NCBI GenBank assembly: GCA_020744425.1
Contig: JAGMUV010000017.1
Coordinates: 1,116,001 to 1,180,000, forward strand
Source: Dactylonectria macrodidyma
Taxonomy: Eukaryota; Ascomycota; Sordariomycetes; Hypocreales; Nectriaceae
Length of the DNA stretch: 64,000 bases
Direction of reading: 5' to 3'
The notes under the pieces are model-generated. The model was given only the letters and a program-made list of their open reading frames with translations. It had not been told where the DNA came from and made no database searches. Shown here piece by piece: positions 48,427 through 59,802 of this stretch. Every line of letters starts with the position of its first letter. Position 1 is the stretch's first letter. A program made the translations under genes and the position numbers.

Positions 48427-50444
48427 ATGGTTAGCCTATGCCTCGTCCACGATGCCGAGAACTCTTTCCTGGTCGACTTGGCCGCCAACATCACTGGATA
48501 TGCGTTACTACCGCGGACGAGTCAATTGTGCGACGCGGGACGTCCTGGCAGCATCGTAGCGTTTGACTGGGGAAGCGTCTCGCTGTTGGAACTGAGTCTG
48601 AGCAAGCGCCGCACAGACACGTCAGTCTTGATCATAAACCTGCGATGTCTGGATAGCGTCAAGCGCCAAGATGATGGTGGCGGTGATGCCGACGCATTCG
48701 ACCACGAGTACCTGTTCGTGAATGGGAAATTCCATCGAAAGGACTTTTGTCGGTTCCTGTCCTTTGTCACGGGGCAGTCGGATCCCTTCCGCCACATCAG
48801 AAGTAAAAAGCGATCGATATACATCGGTCTGACGTATCCAAATGTCCGCGTCGCGCTGTCCAACATGGCCATTGTGTCGGTGGGAGCTGACGCGCTCGAG
48901 CTCAGGGTCGACCTGCTTCGCGAAGAAGGACAGGAGGGCACGCTTCCATCGCTGGATTATGTCGCTGAGCAGTTGATGACTCTGAGGTTGCAGTCGGAGC
49001 TGCCGATTATATTCACCATACGACTAATCCCATCCGGTGGAAGGTGAGTTTTCATTGTGAGGATAACTGCGTGCTGTGATCTAACACAACCCTAGGTGGC
49101 CAGTAGAGGAAACTTCGCTTGCCACAAAGTACCTCCAAAAAGCACTTCAATGGGGCGTCGAGTTCATCGATCTCGAAGACCTGTTTATCCCGGACCTTAG
49201 AGCCTCCCTTCTCCCCCACAAGGGCTGTACAAAAATCATCGCTAGCCATCACGACTTCTCGGGCAAGTTGGACTGGACATCCACCGAGCTGCTCGACGTG
49301 TACAGCGCTTGCTCCGAGTTTGGCGACGTCGTCCAGATCGCAGGCGTGGCGACTGATCTCAGCGAGACGTTCGAGGTCCAACGGTTCCGCGGCAAAGTTG
49401 CACGCGCTTCCAGTGCGTCGGATCCTCCGCTGACTGCATTCAACACTGGGAGAGGCGGAAAGCTCTCTAGGATCCTAAATCCTTTCCTCCAGGCGACGAC
49501 GCATCCGCTCTTGCCGATGAGCAGTGCGCCAAATCAGCTGTCGCTTGTCGAAGTTAACGGGTATGCATATTCCCACATCTCTGAGCTGTTTAGCATTCCT
49601 GACAATCAATAGTGTTCTTACGGTTCTGGGCGAAATCATCCCTAAGAAAGTCTACGTCTTTCAAGACCCGGATGTCGATGCCGCGCTCATGGAAAAATGC
49701 TTCAATGAGCTCAACTTACCGCATCACGCTGTACCACTCAGCCCAAGGCAGGATTCGGGTGTCCAATTACTCCTTGGCGAGGCTGACTGCGGAGGAGCAG
49801 TATTTGATTCCTCGTCCACGTTTTCCGACCAACTAGTTCTTGCATCTCGAAGCCCCGAAGCTATTCTGACGGGAATAGTGGACACAATCAGTGTGGAAGA
49901 CGGCTATCTTGTTGGTCATAATTGCCTGTCTCTGGGGATACGGTCGCTTTTGGCCCAGGAGCATTCTCCTTCAGCGCTAAAAGGAAAGGACATGCTTGTC
50001 ATCGGCCGGTCATTCACCGAGGCATCATCCGTCGTTGCGGCACTGCTATCCCTGGAATGCGGACAAATCTTCACTCTGGGCTTCTCCATCTCGCCCGAAA
50101 TCACAAGCAAGGCAGTAACCTGCAACACGACGGCTTTCGAAGACGCGCTTACGTCTGTGGGCGTCTTTTCCACACTGTCGAACCAAGACCGAAGTTTCCT
50201 GGCGCCGCTCCTGGGCCTCATTTCCAAGCGACACGCCAAGACCAAGACGGACCCGCTAGTGTACTTGGATACACATGCTTCCCAGAAAGATGCCGCTGTT
50301 GGGGTGGCAAGGGCAGCTGGGTGGAGCACAGTCATAAAGGAGAATATCTCGGCTGCGGTTTTGGCTGCGAGGTTGAGGGTGCTCGTGGATCAGTCGATTC
50401 ATCCTGACTTTCTCCGGATGGTAAGAAGGCAACAGCTTTATTAA
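48427..50444 (+). CDS. qutR: QutR-like quinate repressor (AROM-derived pseudo-enzyme)
   Basis: Exons 48427-49043, 49096-49560 and 49613-50444; 1914 nt, 637 residues from the first usable ATG. It corresponds to the last three domains of the AROM polypeptide: a degenerate shikimate-kinase-like part (about 1-130; no P-loop visible), a type I dehydroquinase-like part (about 130-360) and a shikimate-dehydrogenase-like part (360-637). Catalytic positions are replaced. After SHHDF (His kept) the Schiff-base Lys position reads DVVQIAG, with Gln. The SDH pocket reads GGAVFDSSS and GHNCLSLGI where active enzymes keep Lys and Asp. In Aspergillus and Neurospora such proteins repress the quinate pathway by binding the activator (established). 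The N-terminus may be truncated or frameshifted (see upstream entry). Confidence 0.87.
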
Positions 50445-50616
50445 TTATTGAGGCTTAGACTTGTACATAAGTGGCACTCACTAGACCTTGAAATATTTTT
50501 TGTAGTCACTTCGGAATTCCTTCTATCTCGGATAGGGCGTCAAGGCTTGTAGCTATGTATGCGTACAATGAACAACTATTCTAATACTTTTCTGCCTGTA
50601 TGATCTAGTACGTTAC
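50445..50616. other. Short convergent spacer
   Basis: 172 bp between the QutR-like stop and the FAD-oxidoreductase stop on the opposite strand. AT-rich, likely shared 3' UTR/terminator sequence; nothing else seen. Confidence 0.5.
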
Positions 50617-52108
50617 TTACAGTCTTGCCTGGCCAGGCTTAATACCCTGACCCAGTTCCGCCAATGCTGCTTGTCCTGCCCATTGCCCGGTGACAAACGC
50701 CTGAGCCAAGCCGCCACCATATCGCCAGTTGGAGAACCCACCAGCATCCATACCGCAGCTAAACAGACCGTCGACTGGCTTCCCATCCGAGTCCAGGACT
50801 CGCGCTGACGTGTCAATCTTCAAGCCTCCATACGTAAAGGTGATGGAAGGCTGCACCTCCAACGCCCAGAACGGCCCGGTAGAAGTTCCTTCAAACGCAG
50901 GATGAGGCGCGTGGTTGTGGCGTACGGGAGCGTCGAGGATCTGCGCGGCTGTTTCGTTCTTCACGGCCTGGTTGTACTGCGAGACGGTCTTTCGCAACGC
51001 AGCCTCCGGGACGCCCCATTGCGCGATGCGCTCAAGCAGCTGCTCTACCGTCTTTGCGCTCGTGACTCTCCCGCCGAATGCCTTGGCCTTCTCCAGCCTA
51101 TCAATCTTACCCGCGTTGGGGAAGACTTCGCCGAGGGCCCAGCGCTTCCTGACGTCGTCGTTGAGGATCATGTATCCGACGCGGCTCGGCTGACGCGCGA
51201 GCTCCTGGTTGTTAACCTCGTCACCGAGCGTCTCGTCGCAGAATCGCAGGCCGTTGCGGTTGACGAGAACCGAGTAACCGGATTGGAACTGCGCCAGATG
51301 GATGAAGTGCGACGGGTCGACGTCCCGGCGCTGAAGCGGTGACGGCAATAGGTGCCCGTAGAACGTCGACAGGCCGCGGCTGGTTCCTGCGCCGGCTTGG
51401 CTGCCGAGCTTGAAGCCGTCACCGGTGGAGTAGGGGTTTGAGCGTACAAAGATGTTGTCGGCGCCGAGTCCGATGTGCTCGGATACGAGCTTGGGGCTTC
51501 CTTGGAAACCGCCCGTAGCAATCAGAACAGCGCGGGCAGAACAATGAACCAAGGAGCCATCGCTCTTGCGGAGAATGGCTCCAGTGACGCGGGAACCTGG
51601 AATATCGGGTGACTCCTGGGTAAGGCGCAGCGCAGATGTCTTGGTCATAAGCTGCATGGATGGATTCGATGTGATGATGGACTCGGCGCGGGCGAGCCAC
51701 TGCGGGATGTTGATTGGGAAGCCAATGCCGATGCTCATGATTCCATTGAACTGGTCATGCGTCTCAATGCCATTCTGCCTCATCCACTCGACGGCATTGG
51801 GGTAGTCCGCCAGGAACTTGGTGAGCAATTGAGGCTCGGCGTGGGGGATGGTGGCCAATGCAATCTCAGGTCCCTTGGGAGCCCAAAACATGCCAGCAGA
51901 CCTACCAAGTTGTCAGTTAGAAACCCATAAGGCACGGCGGAGGGCACAAGGTTGCTCACAATTTTGACGACCCGCCAATGCCGTCGCTCTTCTCAACGAT
52001 AACGCATCGCGCCTTGGAGCTGCTCACGGCTACAGCGGCAGACAAGCCGGACATGCCACCGCCAATGATGAGGACATCGGTGCTGATGCGGTCAATTCTG
52101 GATGTCAT
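50617..52108 (-). CDS. FAD-dependent oxidoreductase (FAD_binding_2 / fumarate-reductase-like)
   Basis: Exons 52108-51960 and 51901-50617; 1434 nt, 477 residues. The N-terminal dinucleotide motif is VLIIGGGMSGLSAAVAV followed by VIVEKSDGIGGSS. Further family landmarks: SARAVLIATGGFQGSPKL, NPYSTGDGFKLGSQAGAG, and at the C-terminus YGGLKIDTSARVLDSDGKP with LFSCGMDAGG and WRYGGGLAQAFVTG. This family includes fumarate reductases, ketosteroid 1-dehydrogenases and tricarballylate dehydrogenase, which create or remove a C=C bond next to a carbonyl. In this cluster it could desaturate a ring or side-chain acid (inference). No signal peptide; the two exons differ greatly in size. The gene is divergent from the QutC-like gene over 485 bp. 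Confidence 0.92.
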
Positions 52109-52593
52109 GTTGTCTGAGTGGAGCAGCAGTTAATCCTTGATCCAAGGTACAGTTCTCCTTTTGCGTCCATGCTTTTCGGGGAACAAAGCCTTCATAGAAA
52201 TATGGCATGACGGGCAACTTTGCAGAACCTCGGATATGTGATGATGATCATTCCCTGGACGTAGATGTAGAGCAAGGAGCGCCACATTCCGAGATGTCCG
52301 TCTGTCGGGTCCGTCTAGGTCCGCCAATCACGGAGGTTGGAGTTGGAGATGCATACTCCGCAAAGACAGAACCAAGTTTGCTGATGCAATATGTCATGCT
52401 GGTTCCTACAAACCATGCTTCCTTTAAAGGACCGTGCCCGACAGTCGTACGATTATTCTCCTACATGCCCCCAGCCAGCTTTATCCTGCTGATACGATTG
52501 TTGCGTGTCTTCGTTTTATCAAGTCTGACCTCACTTACACCGGGGACGCACTCAAGATCCACCACTCCAGGGTCCTTTTCAAGATCCACTACA
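52109..52593. promoter_or_regulatory. Bidirectional promoter (FAD oxidoreductase / QutC-like)
   Basis: 485 bp between divergent ATGs. The plus-strand frame of the dehydratase is open through it, but family length and the start MPAKPIPNELG argue that it is non-coding. Contains the dyad annotated at 52320-52334. Confidence 0.5.
52320..52334. promoter_or_regulatory. TCCG-N7-CGGA dyad overlapping a CCAAT box
   Basis: TCCGCCAATCACGGA has perfect 4-bp arms around a 7-bp spacer; CGG triplets in inverted arrangement are typical Zn2Cys6 half-sites, and CCAAT is in the spacer. Placed between two divergent cluster genes. Candidate operator only. Confidence 0.35.
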
Positions 52594-53700
52594 ATGCCTG
52601 CCAAGCCGATACCCAATGAACTGGGCATTGCGACGCTTTCGCTGGGACACTGCAGCAAACACTCGCTGGAACCCAGGATTCGCGCTGCGGCTGCGGCTGG
52701 CTTCGATGTCATCGACCTCTTCGACGAAGACTGGGCGACATATCTGGCCGAGAATGGCCTTGACTCGTCGGATCCCTGGGAAGCAACTGAAGAGAAGTTG
52801 CTGGTTGCTCGTCAGCTGCGTGCGTTTGTGTCTTCGCTCGGTATGCGCATCGCATGTACGCAACCTCTGCGAGACATCGAGGGTAACCTGAAGCCCGCCG
52901 AACGAGACGCGGCGATGAACCGCGTCGCAGCTCGGTTCCCCTTTATGCGGGCGTTTGACACCGACTTGGTGTTTATGTGCAGCAGCATGCGTCCCGACGA
53001 CGGGGTCAACTCTACAGCCAACTTCCAGACCGTCGTTAGGGACTTAACCCAGCTCAGCGACATGGCCCAAGAATATGCCGAAAACGACGGCCTCGGGACG
53101 CTACGCATAGGCTACGAGCCGCTCTCGTGGGCGCGGCGCAACACGTGGGCGTCGGCGTGGGAGGTGGTGCGAGCTGTCGACAGGGACAACGTGGGTATTA
53201 TCCTGGATTCGTTCAACATCCTTGCCGTTGAGTTTGCAGACCCATATTCGCAGCTAGGTGAAGGCAGGATGCTGTACTCGTCGCGGGAACAGGCGCTGCG
53301 CATCCTGCAGGACTCGATGGCATCTATGGCGGCCACGGTCCGTCCCGAGAAGCTGTTCTTCGTGCAAGTCGCAGATGCAGAACGCATGCAGCCAGGGTTC
53401 AACCCTCCATCAGATCCTACTACACCGAAGTTGCTGCCGTGGTCAAGGTCCTATCGCTTGTTTCCCGAGGAGCAGCGTAGGGGTGGATACATGCCCGTGG
53501 AGATGGTGCTGAGGGCCATCCTGCAGACGGGATACGCGGGGCCGCTGTCACTTGAAGTATTCACGCATTCACTGCATGTCGAGGGCGAGAGAGTGCCGGG
53601 TGAGCTTGCAAGTAGGGGGATTAATGGGCTTAGGAGCCTGATCAAGAAGATTGCGGATGGGCCTCGGGTTCGGGGTGATGGGCCGAGAGCCAACATGTAG
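52594..53700 (+). CDS. qutC: 3-dehydroshikimate dehydratase (QutC/Qa-4-like)
   Basis: Single exon, 368 residues, a TIM-barrel of the sugar-phosphate isomerase/AP endonuclease-2 family. Start chosen at 52594 because MPAKPIPNELGIATLSLG aligns with family N-termini; the longer in-frame ATG at 52207 adds Ser-rich non-homologous sequence. Landmarks: GFDVIDLFDEDW, RIGYEPLSWARR (metal-ligand Glu), GIILDSFNILAVEFADPYS (metal-ligand Asp), LFFVQVADAERM, LPWSRSYRLFPEEQRRGGY and PLSLEVFTHSL (late Glu). The enzyme converts 3-dehydroshikimate to protocatechuate, the last committed step of fungal quinate breakdown (established). No quinate dehydrogenase or small dehydroquinase is nearby, so supply of its substrate must come from elsewhere. 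Confidence 0.9.
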   Translation: MPAKPIPNELGIATLSLGHCSKHSLEPRIRAAAAAGFDVIDLFDEDWATYLAENGLDSSDPWEATEEKLLVARQLRAFVSSLGMRIACTQPLRDIEGNLKPAERDAAMNRVAARFPFMRAFDTDLVFMCSSMRPDDGVNSTANFQTVVRDLTQLSDMAQEYAENDGLGTLRIGYEPLSWARRNTWASAWEVVRAVDRDNVGIILDSFNILAVEFADPYSQLGEGRMLYSSREQALRILQDSMASMAATVRPEKLFFVQVADAERMQPGFNPPSDPTTPKLLPWSRSYRLFPEEQRRGGYMPVEMVLRAILQTGYAGPLSLEVFTHSLHVEGERVPGELASRGINGLRSLIKKIADGPRVRGDGPRANM

Positions 53701-54440
53701 TTGTCGATATGTTGCAATGTCAATTTGAAATGCTGATTCATCTACTTCTTGCTACAAGCTGTTTCGTAAGCGTAGTTTCGTAATCCACGTATGCATCATA
53801 TCTACTACCACGTTATAGAGACGCCATGGTTATAACGGCTCTAGAACATCACCTCACATATCTCACCACAAGTCCGCTTCATGGCGTCAGCCCGTCCAGA
53901 GCCATAGGCAGCGGAAACAAAGCCTTTATCCGCACATCGAAATTCCCCCACTTTACCCCATATCCCCCTTGCGGGCACATCTCACATCACGATAGTCCAA
54001 CTAGGATGCCCCCCCGGTGTTTCCCAACCCAGCCCTGTGAGTGGCGGAACCATCTCGGTCCTGCGGTGTGCGGGCCTCCAGCTCCCTATCTCCCCAGATC
54101 CCATAACATCCCAGCGCTGGCTAAACAATCATCAACTTCATGACTCGCCAGACTTCCGAAGGAGAAGAGGTACCCCAGATTCTTGGGGAGAGAGGGAGGG
54201 ATTGGCCCCGGACCCCAGATTGTGGTATCGCCCCATGGGGAACTAGAGCCAGGAGAGAGATAGGGTCTAAGCTGAGGATTGAGATATAAAACACTCAACC
54301 CGTCTGTGAGAAAACAGTCTCATCCAACAAAAGCAATTCTGCAAATATTGCAACCCTGTTCAAGCTCTCCATATCGCATCTTTCTGTCTCCGATTCCGTG
54401 CCACCCTCCTTCCTGCAAGGCACAAAACTGACAGGTCACA
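53701..54440. promoter_or_regulatory. Upstream region of the quinate permease-like gene
   Basis: 740 bp between two plus-strand genes. A TATA-like GAGATATAAAAC lies at 54281-54292, about 150 bp before the ATG. No coding frame seen. Confidence 0.45.
54284..54291 (+). promoter_or_regulatory. TATA-like box (ATATAAAA)
   Basis: ATATAAAA, 150 bp upstream of the permease-like ATG, with pyrimidine-rich sequence downstream. Confidence 0.45.
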
Positions 54441-56224
54441 ATGGTCTTCTTGATCCCTGTCCGGGAGGATCCCATGGATCCCCAACCCCGAGAGATCTAC
54501 AACTGGAGAGTCGTGGCCGTTGCCATTGCAGCCGCTTGGGGTTCTTCCATGTTCGGTGCGCGTGACGGTTCCTATGTGTCATTACAGCTCGGCTGACTTG
54601 AATAATGCAGGATATGACAGCGCGTTCATTGGCGGAACCATGGCGTTGCCATCGTTCCAGAATGCCTGGGGTCTGGCTGATGCGTCCGATGCGGAACACA
54701 CTGCCTTGTCTGCCAATATCGTCTCTACGTGTAAGTCGAAGATGATATCGACGCTGTGGTACATAACGCTAACACCACTTCTCGCATGCAGTCCAAGCCG
54801 GATGCTTCGTCGGAGCGCTCCTCGTCTACTTCACCAACGACCGACTCGGCCGAAGACCCTCGCTCATCGGCGCGGGTGTTATCTTCAACATCGGCGTCGT
54901 AATGCAGCTGATCGGCGGCGGCAAGATTGGCCTCTTCTACGCTGGCCGGGCCTTGACGGGCCTCGGTGTCGGATCCTCCTCCGTTGTCATCCCGCAGTAC
55001 ATTGCCGAGTGCGCTCCAGCTGCTATCCGCGGCGCCCTCGTCGGCCTGTTTGAGATTATGCTGCAAATCTCTGCTGTCTGTGGCTACTGGGTCAACTATG
55101 GCGTCAACCGCAACATCTCAGCGTCGAATCAGGCACAGTGGCGCATCCCCGTCGGCGTCCAGCTCGTACCGGGCACGTTTCTTATCCTCGGCATGTTCTG
55201 GGCCATCGAGTCTCCTCGACACTCGGTCGCCAAGGGCTTGCATGAGAAGGCCATCAAAGACCTGCAGTGGCTTCGCAACCTTCCCGCCGACCACCCGCAC
55301 ATCCAGATAATGATCTCCAACATCGAGAACCAGCTCGAGCACGAGGGTGTGTCTTCGTCTGGCGGCCGAGGAAACCTTCACTCCGTAGTGCGCGAGACCT
55401 TCAGCAGCGCCGTGTTCCCGCGCCTCATGATCGGCATCTGGATCCAGCTGTTCCAGAACTTTACCGGAATCAATGCTGTCAACTACTTTTCGCCTACCGT
55501 CTTCAAGTCCATCGGCTTTACTGGAACCTCGGTCGGCCTGCTCGCTACTGGTGTCTACGGCGTTATCAAGACCGTCTTCTCCGTTATTTCTTTCTTGTTC
55601 TTGGTCGATCGCTTCGGAAGACGACCTCTCCTACTGGGGGCCTCTGTCGGATGTGTCTTTGCCATGTACTATCTAGCCGGCTATGCTTCCTTGACCCACT
55701 CCTTCGATGGTGGCGCAAAAAAGGACGGCGCAGCTTATAGTGCCATCGCCATGGTCTATCTGTTTGCCATGTCATATGCATCTGGGTATGTATTCCAATC
55801 TGACAACTTGAGTCTCCGCTAATATTTGAGTAGTTGGAATCTGAGCTGGATTGTGTGCTCCGAATTATATCCCGTCCACGTCCGCAGTTTCGCCCTGACA
55901 ATCACCACCTGCGCCCAGTGGCTTGGCCAGTTCATCGTCGTGTACTCGATGCCGTACATGATGAAGAGCATCTCTTGGGGTGCCTTCCTTTTTTTTGGTT
56001 CTATGACTGTCGTTGCTTTCGGCTTCGTGTACTTCTGTGTGCCAGAGACCAAGGGAGTTTCTCTCGAAGACATGGACATTCTCTTCCAGGAAACCAAAGG
56101 CCTTGCTCCCAACAAGAGAAAGCAATTTGACGAAATCATTGCTCTTCGTAACAGAGAGCGAGTGGCAGGCAAGCTGGACGGTGAGGATGCTCAGCACATT
56201 GAGAACTCGGAGAAGACTGTCTAG
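54441..56224 (+). CDS. qutD: Quinate permease-like MFS sugar porter (QutD/Qa-y type)
   Basis: Exons 54441-54555, 54611-54730, 54792-55785 and 55834-56224; 1620 nt, 539 residues, in phase. Sugar-porter signatures: DRLGRRPS in the loop between TM2 and TM3, GRALTGLGVGSSSVVIPQY with ECAPAAIRG, IESPRHSVAKG, DRFGRRPLLLG, and PETKGVSLEDMD after TM12. The N-terminus REDPMDPQPREIYNWRVV and TM1 GYDSAFIGGTMALPSF match quinate permeases more than hexose transporters. Expected to import quinate or a related cyclitol acid with protons. It sits downstream of the dehydratase-like gene on the same strand, within the same cluster. Confidence 0.9.
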
Positions 56225-57304
56225 GGATGATGCTGTGCTACAGGTTGACCCAGTCCATTCACCACACGCCAAAATATCTGCCCCGACCCAACTTCGGCGT
56301 AATCTCGCCAAGGAAACTTGGGCCTCATAGACAATTGATTTAAGAAGATGTTTATGCAACTTCGACAACTATTTCGTGTATTTCCTGTGTCTTCCCACCT
56401 TTACGTGACCGTGGGGCCCCAACCTTCACTCAAATTCTGGGAGGTTAAGATGGACGGGTGTGAGGTGTACTCAAATCAATCAACAATCTCCCCTGAACAA
56501 TCCATGTACCTTGTCCAGCTATCATCAGTGTTACCGTATATCTTTGTAACGTGCCAAAACATTTGCAGGTATCAAGGCCCCAGGATATTCCCAGAGTCGG
56601 ATGGCATCCGGAACAGACAACTTGAGGTGAGACAACTATCACCAGGTCAGGACATTGACGCCCTTCTACGACCTTGGATAATTTTGACCCTGGGGTCCTG
56701 TTCGAGCTGTCGTCGGTTTGGTACGTGTCCAACGGCAGTGATTTTGTCGCCTGTGCCGTCTCAGTACCACATTGGGACGAAATCTAGACAAAGAATTTAC
56801 CTTTAACCAGAACGTCTCCTTCATAAGGGCCCCGGCCGGGTGTGTCTACGATCCTAACATCTGTAAAATAGATCATGGACTTTGCTCGAGGTCCTTCTAC
56901 CTTGGGATTCTCGATGTCAGACATGGCTCGTTGAGTCTCATTTGTCGAAATAGCAGGGAGTGTCCTCTTTGTGCGTGAGGTTTGCGAACTGCGTGGGTTT
57001 GCATTGATGTTCCGAATCCTCACCAAGCTGAAACTGAAAATTAAGCATTTAGAACTGAGAGAAAATCCAGGCCTCGTGATTGTTACTGAATGTCATCTCA
57101 CTAAAGCGGGGATTATATTCCTCAAGTGGTTACCTCATCGGATGAGATCCGGACGATGCTATTGGATTGCATCGCGTCATTCTTGAGTCGTTGATGACCC
57201 CACTACCCTACCAACCCTCTACATAGCGCTGTAACTTGTCTCGTCTTCTGCACCAAATTGATGGTCAGGAAATTCCTAAAGAGAGCAGCACTCGTTCATC
57301 TAAG
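56225..57304. other. Spacer between convergent genes
   Basis: About 1.08 kb; short frames on both strands, none convincing. Likely 3' flanks of the permease and the fusion hydrolase. Confidence 0.45.
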
Positions 57305-59184
57305 TTAGAGAAATTCCCGAAGAGCCTTGCTAACCCCCTGAAGGTCCTCGAATACATGCCAGTGCCCGCATTCATTCAACACAACATGTTGAGAATCCTT
57401 GATTTCTTGGGAATACTTCTCGCACAGTTCTGGAGGCGATACTTTGTCCTCGTCGCCAGTGATGATTAACGTCTTGGCATTGATTGATTGAATGTCCAGC
57501 TCCTGTGTTGCTCTAGCAAGTGCCCAGCTGGCTTTGGCGTATGATTCCGGATCCTGGCCAAGTAGGCTCAATCTTACAGCTGCCACTGCAACCGGGTTTG
57601 AATTTTTCGACCGAAGCGACGTTCCAGCCTCAGCAACCGCGTCGACAATAGCCTTCATGCCTTTGCTTCTTACTAGAGCCGACTGAGAGTATGCATCGCG
57701 CACGGCGGCTTCGGGAAGTGGTGACGGCGGTGGCCCAAGCAAGATGAGCTTTTTCACAAGCGTCGGGTTGTCGAGAGTGAACTTGAATGCTGCCAAACAC
57801 CCGAGAGAATGTGCGATAAGTGTGCCCGGGTTGGACGGGGAGATCTGAGCAGCACCAAAGACAGACTTGATATCAGAGGCAAATGACTCTACGCTCAGCT
57901 CATTGAGAGGATGCGTAGGGCTCAACCCGTGGCCTTCTAGGTCAAAAAAGTGAAGCGAGTGGGCATCCGAGTCAGACAAGGACAGGGTTGAGACAAGAGG
58001 AGTCCAGTATTCCTGGGTCCCACCGAGGCCATGAACGAAAATCAAATGGTCGTTACCCGAACCAGTCTTCTGATAGTTGAGCAACTTGCCATGGAGACTT
58101 GTTAGACCAGCGTCAAAACCAAGCGATTTGGAGGAGTTGGTCAGTGCAATTGAAGACTTGGAGACGACGGAACCCTTATAGTCGCTAAACTTGAGCAGAG
58201 CAATTTTGTTCCGCAGCGTGCCGAGCCCGGTGATGGAAATTGCAATCTCATCTCCAGGTATGAGGTAAACTGGGGGCTTCTTTCCGATACCGACACCAGC
58301 AGGCTAACGAAAGAGTTAGATGGATTTGGATCGAAGAAGAGTCTCGCATTGTCTACTCACCGTTCCCGTGGCAATCACATCACCCGGTTGCAGAGTCTGA
58401 CCCTCAGATATAGTCTTTATGAGGGTTGGAATAGAGAAAATGAGGTCGTCGCTGGTAGCACTCTGACGAAGCTCTCCGTTGACATGTGTCTCAAGTCTGA
58501 GTGTAGATGGCAATTGCTCTTTTGGGACAGCAATCGGACCCTGCTAGCGTGAGAACTACATTTCTGATTCGAACTTGGGTAACTTACAATAGGACAGAAC
58601 GTATCCGGGGATTTCCCAATGAAGAACTGCTTGTGGTCTCTCTGGCGTTCTCGAGCGGTCATGTCATTGATGATAGTGTAGCCCCAAACGTGCTTCCAGG
58701 CGTCGGCCTCTTTGATGCGGAAGCCCGCTTTCCCCATGATGACGCCAATCTCTCCTTCATAGTCGGCTGTTTCAGTGAATGAAGGATGAGAGTAGATTTC
58801 TTCCCCGTCGGCAATGATTGAGGTGGCTCTTTTCGTAAAAATGACGGGATGACTCGGTCTGTCGTTCTTGTCGGAGCTATCGAACCCGGAGCTATTGAAC
58901 TCCTTGGCATGTTCCATGTAATTTTTTCCGACAGCCAGAATATCGCGGCCAGAAATAGGGGGCAAGACCTTGACGTCGGTGACAGGGACGGCCGTCCCAT
59001 TGGCAATAATCCTTGAGGAGCCAGCTTCAATCACCTGGTAGAGGTCTGAAATGGGCGTGCCGGAAGTGAAAGAGAGGGGTTGAATAGTCTTAGCCTCCAG
59101 ATCATAATGCCCAATCCTGGGAACGCCTATATCGGGGGGAATGTATGCAGCGTACTGCGTCAGAGGAGGATGCGGAGAACCCAT
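57305..59184 (-). CDS. FAH-domain hydrolase fused to an alpha/beta hydrolase
   Basis: Exons 59184-58588, 58540-58361 and 58303-57305; 1776 nt, 591 residues. No stop separates the two halves; exon 3 is open from the end of the FAH domain into the second domain. FAH part (about 1-320): ILAVGKNYMEHAKEF, TADYEGEIGVIMGKAG (metal-ligand acids), GYTIINDMTARERQRDHKQF, and QPGDVIATGT then PAGVGIGKKPPVYLIPGDEI. After a short linker (SKSLGFDAGLTSLHGKLL), the alpha/beta hydrolase part (about 330-591) shows IFVHGLGGTQEYW, DLEGHGLSP, IAHSLGCLAAFKF (nucleophile Ser), ITGDEDKVSPP (Asp) and NECGHWHVFED (His), close to 3-oxoadipate enol-lactonases. Both domains look active. Probable role: two successive hydrolytic steps on a ring-derived keto acid or lactone (inference). 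An ATG at 59229 would add 15 residues. Confidence 0.9.
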
Positions 59185-59802
59185 GGCTGAGATTAGTTGA
59201 GGGAAATAACGTAGAATGGACTTAGCCACAATACGACAGTTGGGGTAACTTAATCGATACGTGTTATCAAGAAAAGATGCCCGCCACGTGTATAGTTCAA
59301 AGCTGAGATAGAGTAAAGGCCGAAACGGGCGACCAGGAAAACTTCAACACGACGGCCCAGACGCAGAGACGGCTTGAGCGGGGAAGACGGAGATAGTGGA
59401 GTGGGCGGTGATGACACACCTAGTGCAGATGACAGAATGTCATACGTCCATTCTGCAGGCACTTTGCTGAGTGGGGTTCAACTAAGATGGAGACCCCAGC
59501 AGAACACCAGATAAGGGTTCAAAGTTGGGGGAAGTTGTAGTTACAACAGATCAAAGATAGATGACAAGACTGCTTTGCGCAGCTGAGAGATTCAACTCGA
59601 ATGTCAGCAATAGCTAATTGCAACGCAAAGCTCACACTTATAACATCGGGGTCAGCCAATAGTATTAATAACTTGATACGCCCGATATGACCCTTGCAAG
59701 GCAGACCAACCAACCAATAATTTGCAGTCAAAAACTCTTCGATATGGCAACTCTAAATACTTTCAAGTGTTCTACATTAGACTCTCACACCCGAGTCTTT
59801 TG
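59185..59802. other. Intergenic, head-to-tail minus-strand genes
   Basis: Promoter of the fusion hydrolase and 3' end of the carboxylate reductase. No gene seen. Confidence 0.45.

Noticed and set aside
52207..52593. N-terminal 129-codon extension of the dehydratase
   Set aside because: Open but Ser/Pro-rich and unlike the family; 52594 gives the expected N-terminus and length, and the region is a divergent promoter.
57305..58084. Stand-alone alpha/beta hydrolase gene
   Set aside because: No ATG at the domain start and the same frame is open upstream into the FAH domain.
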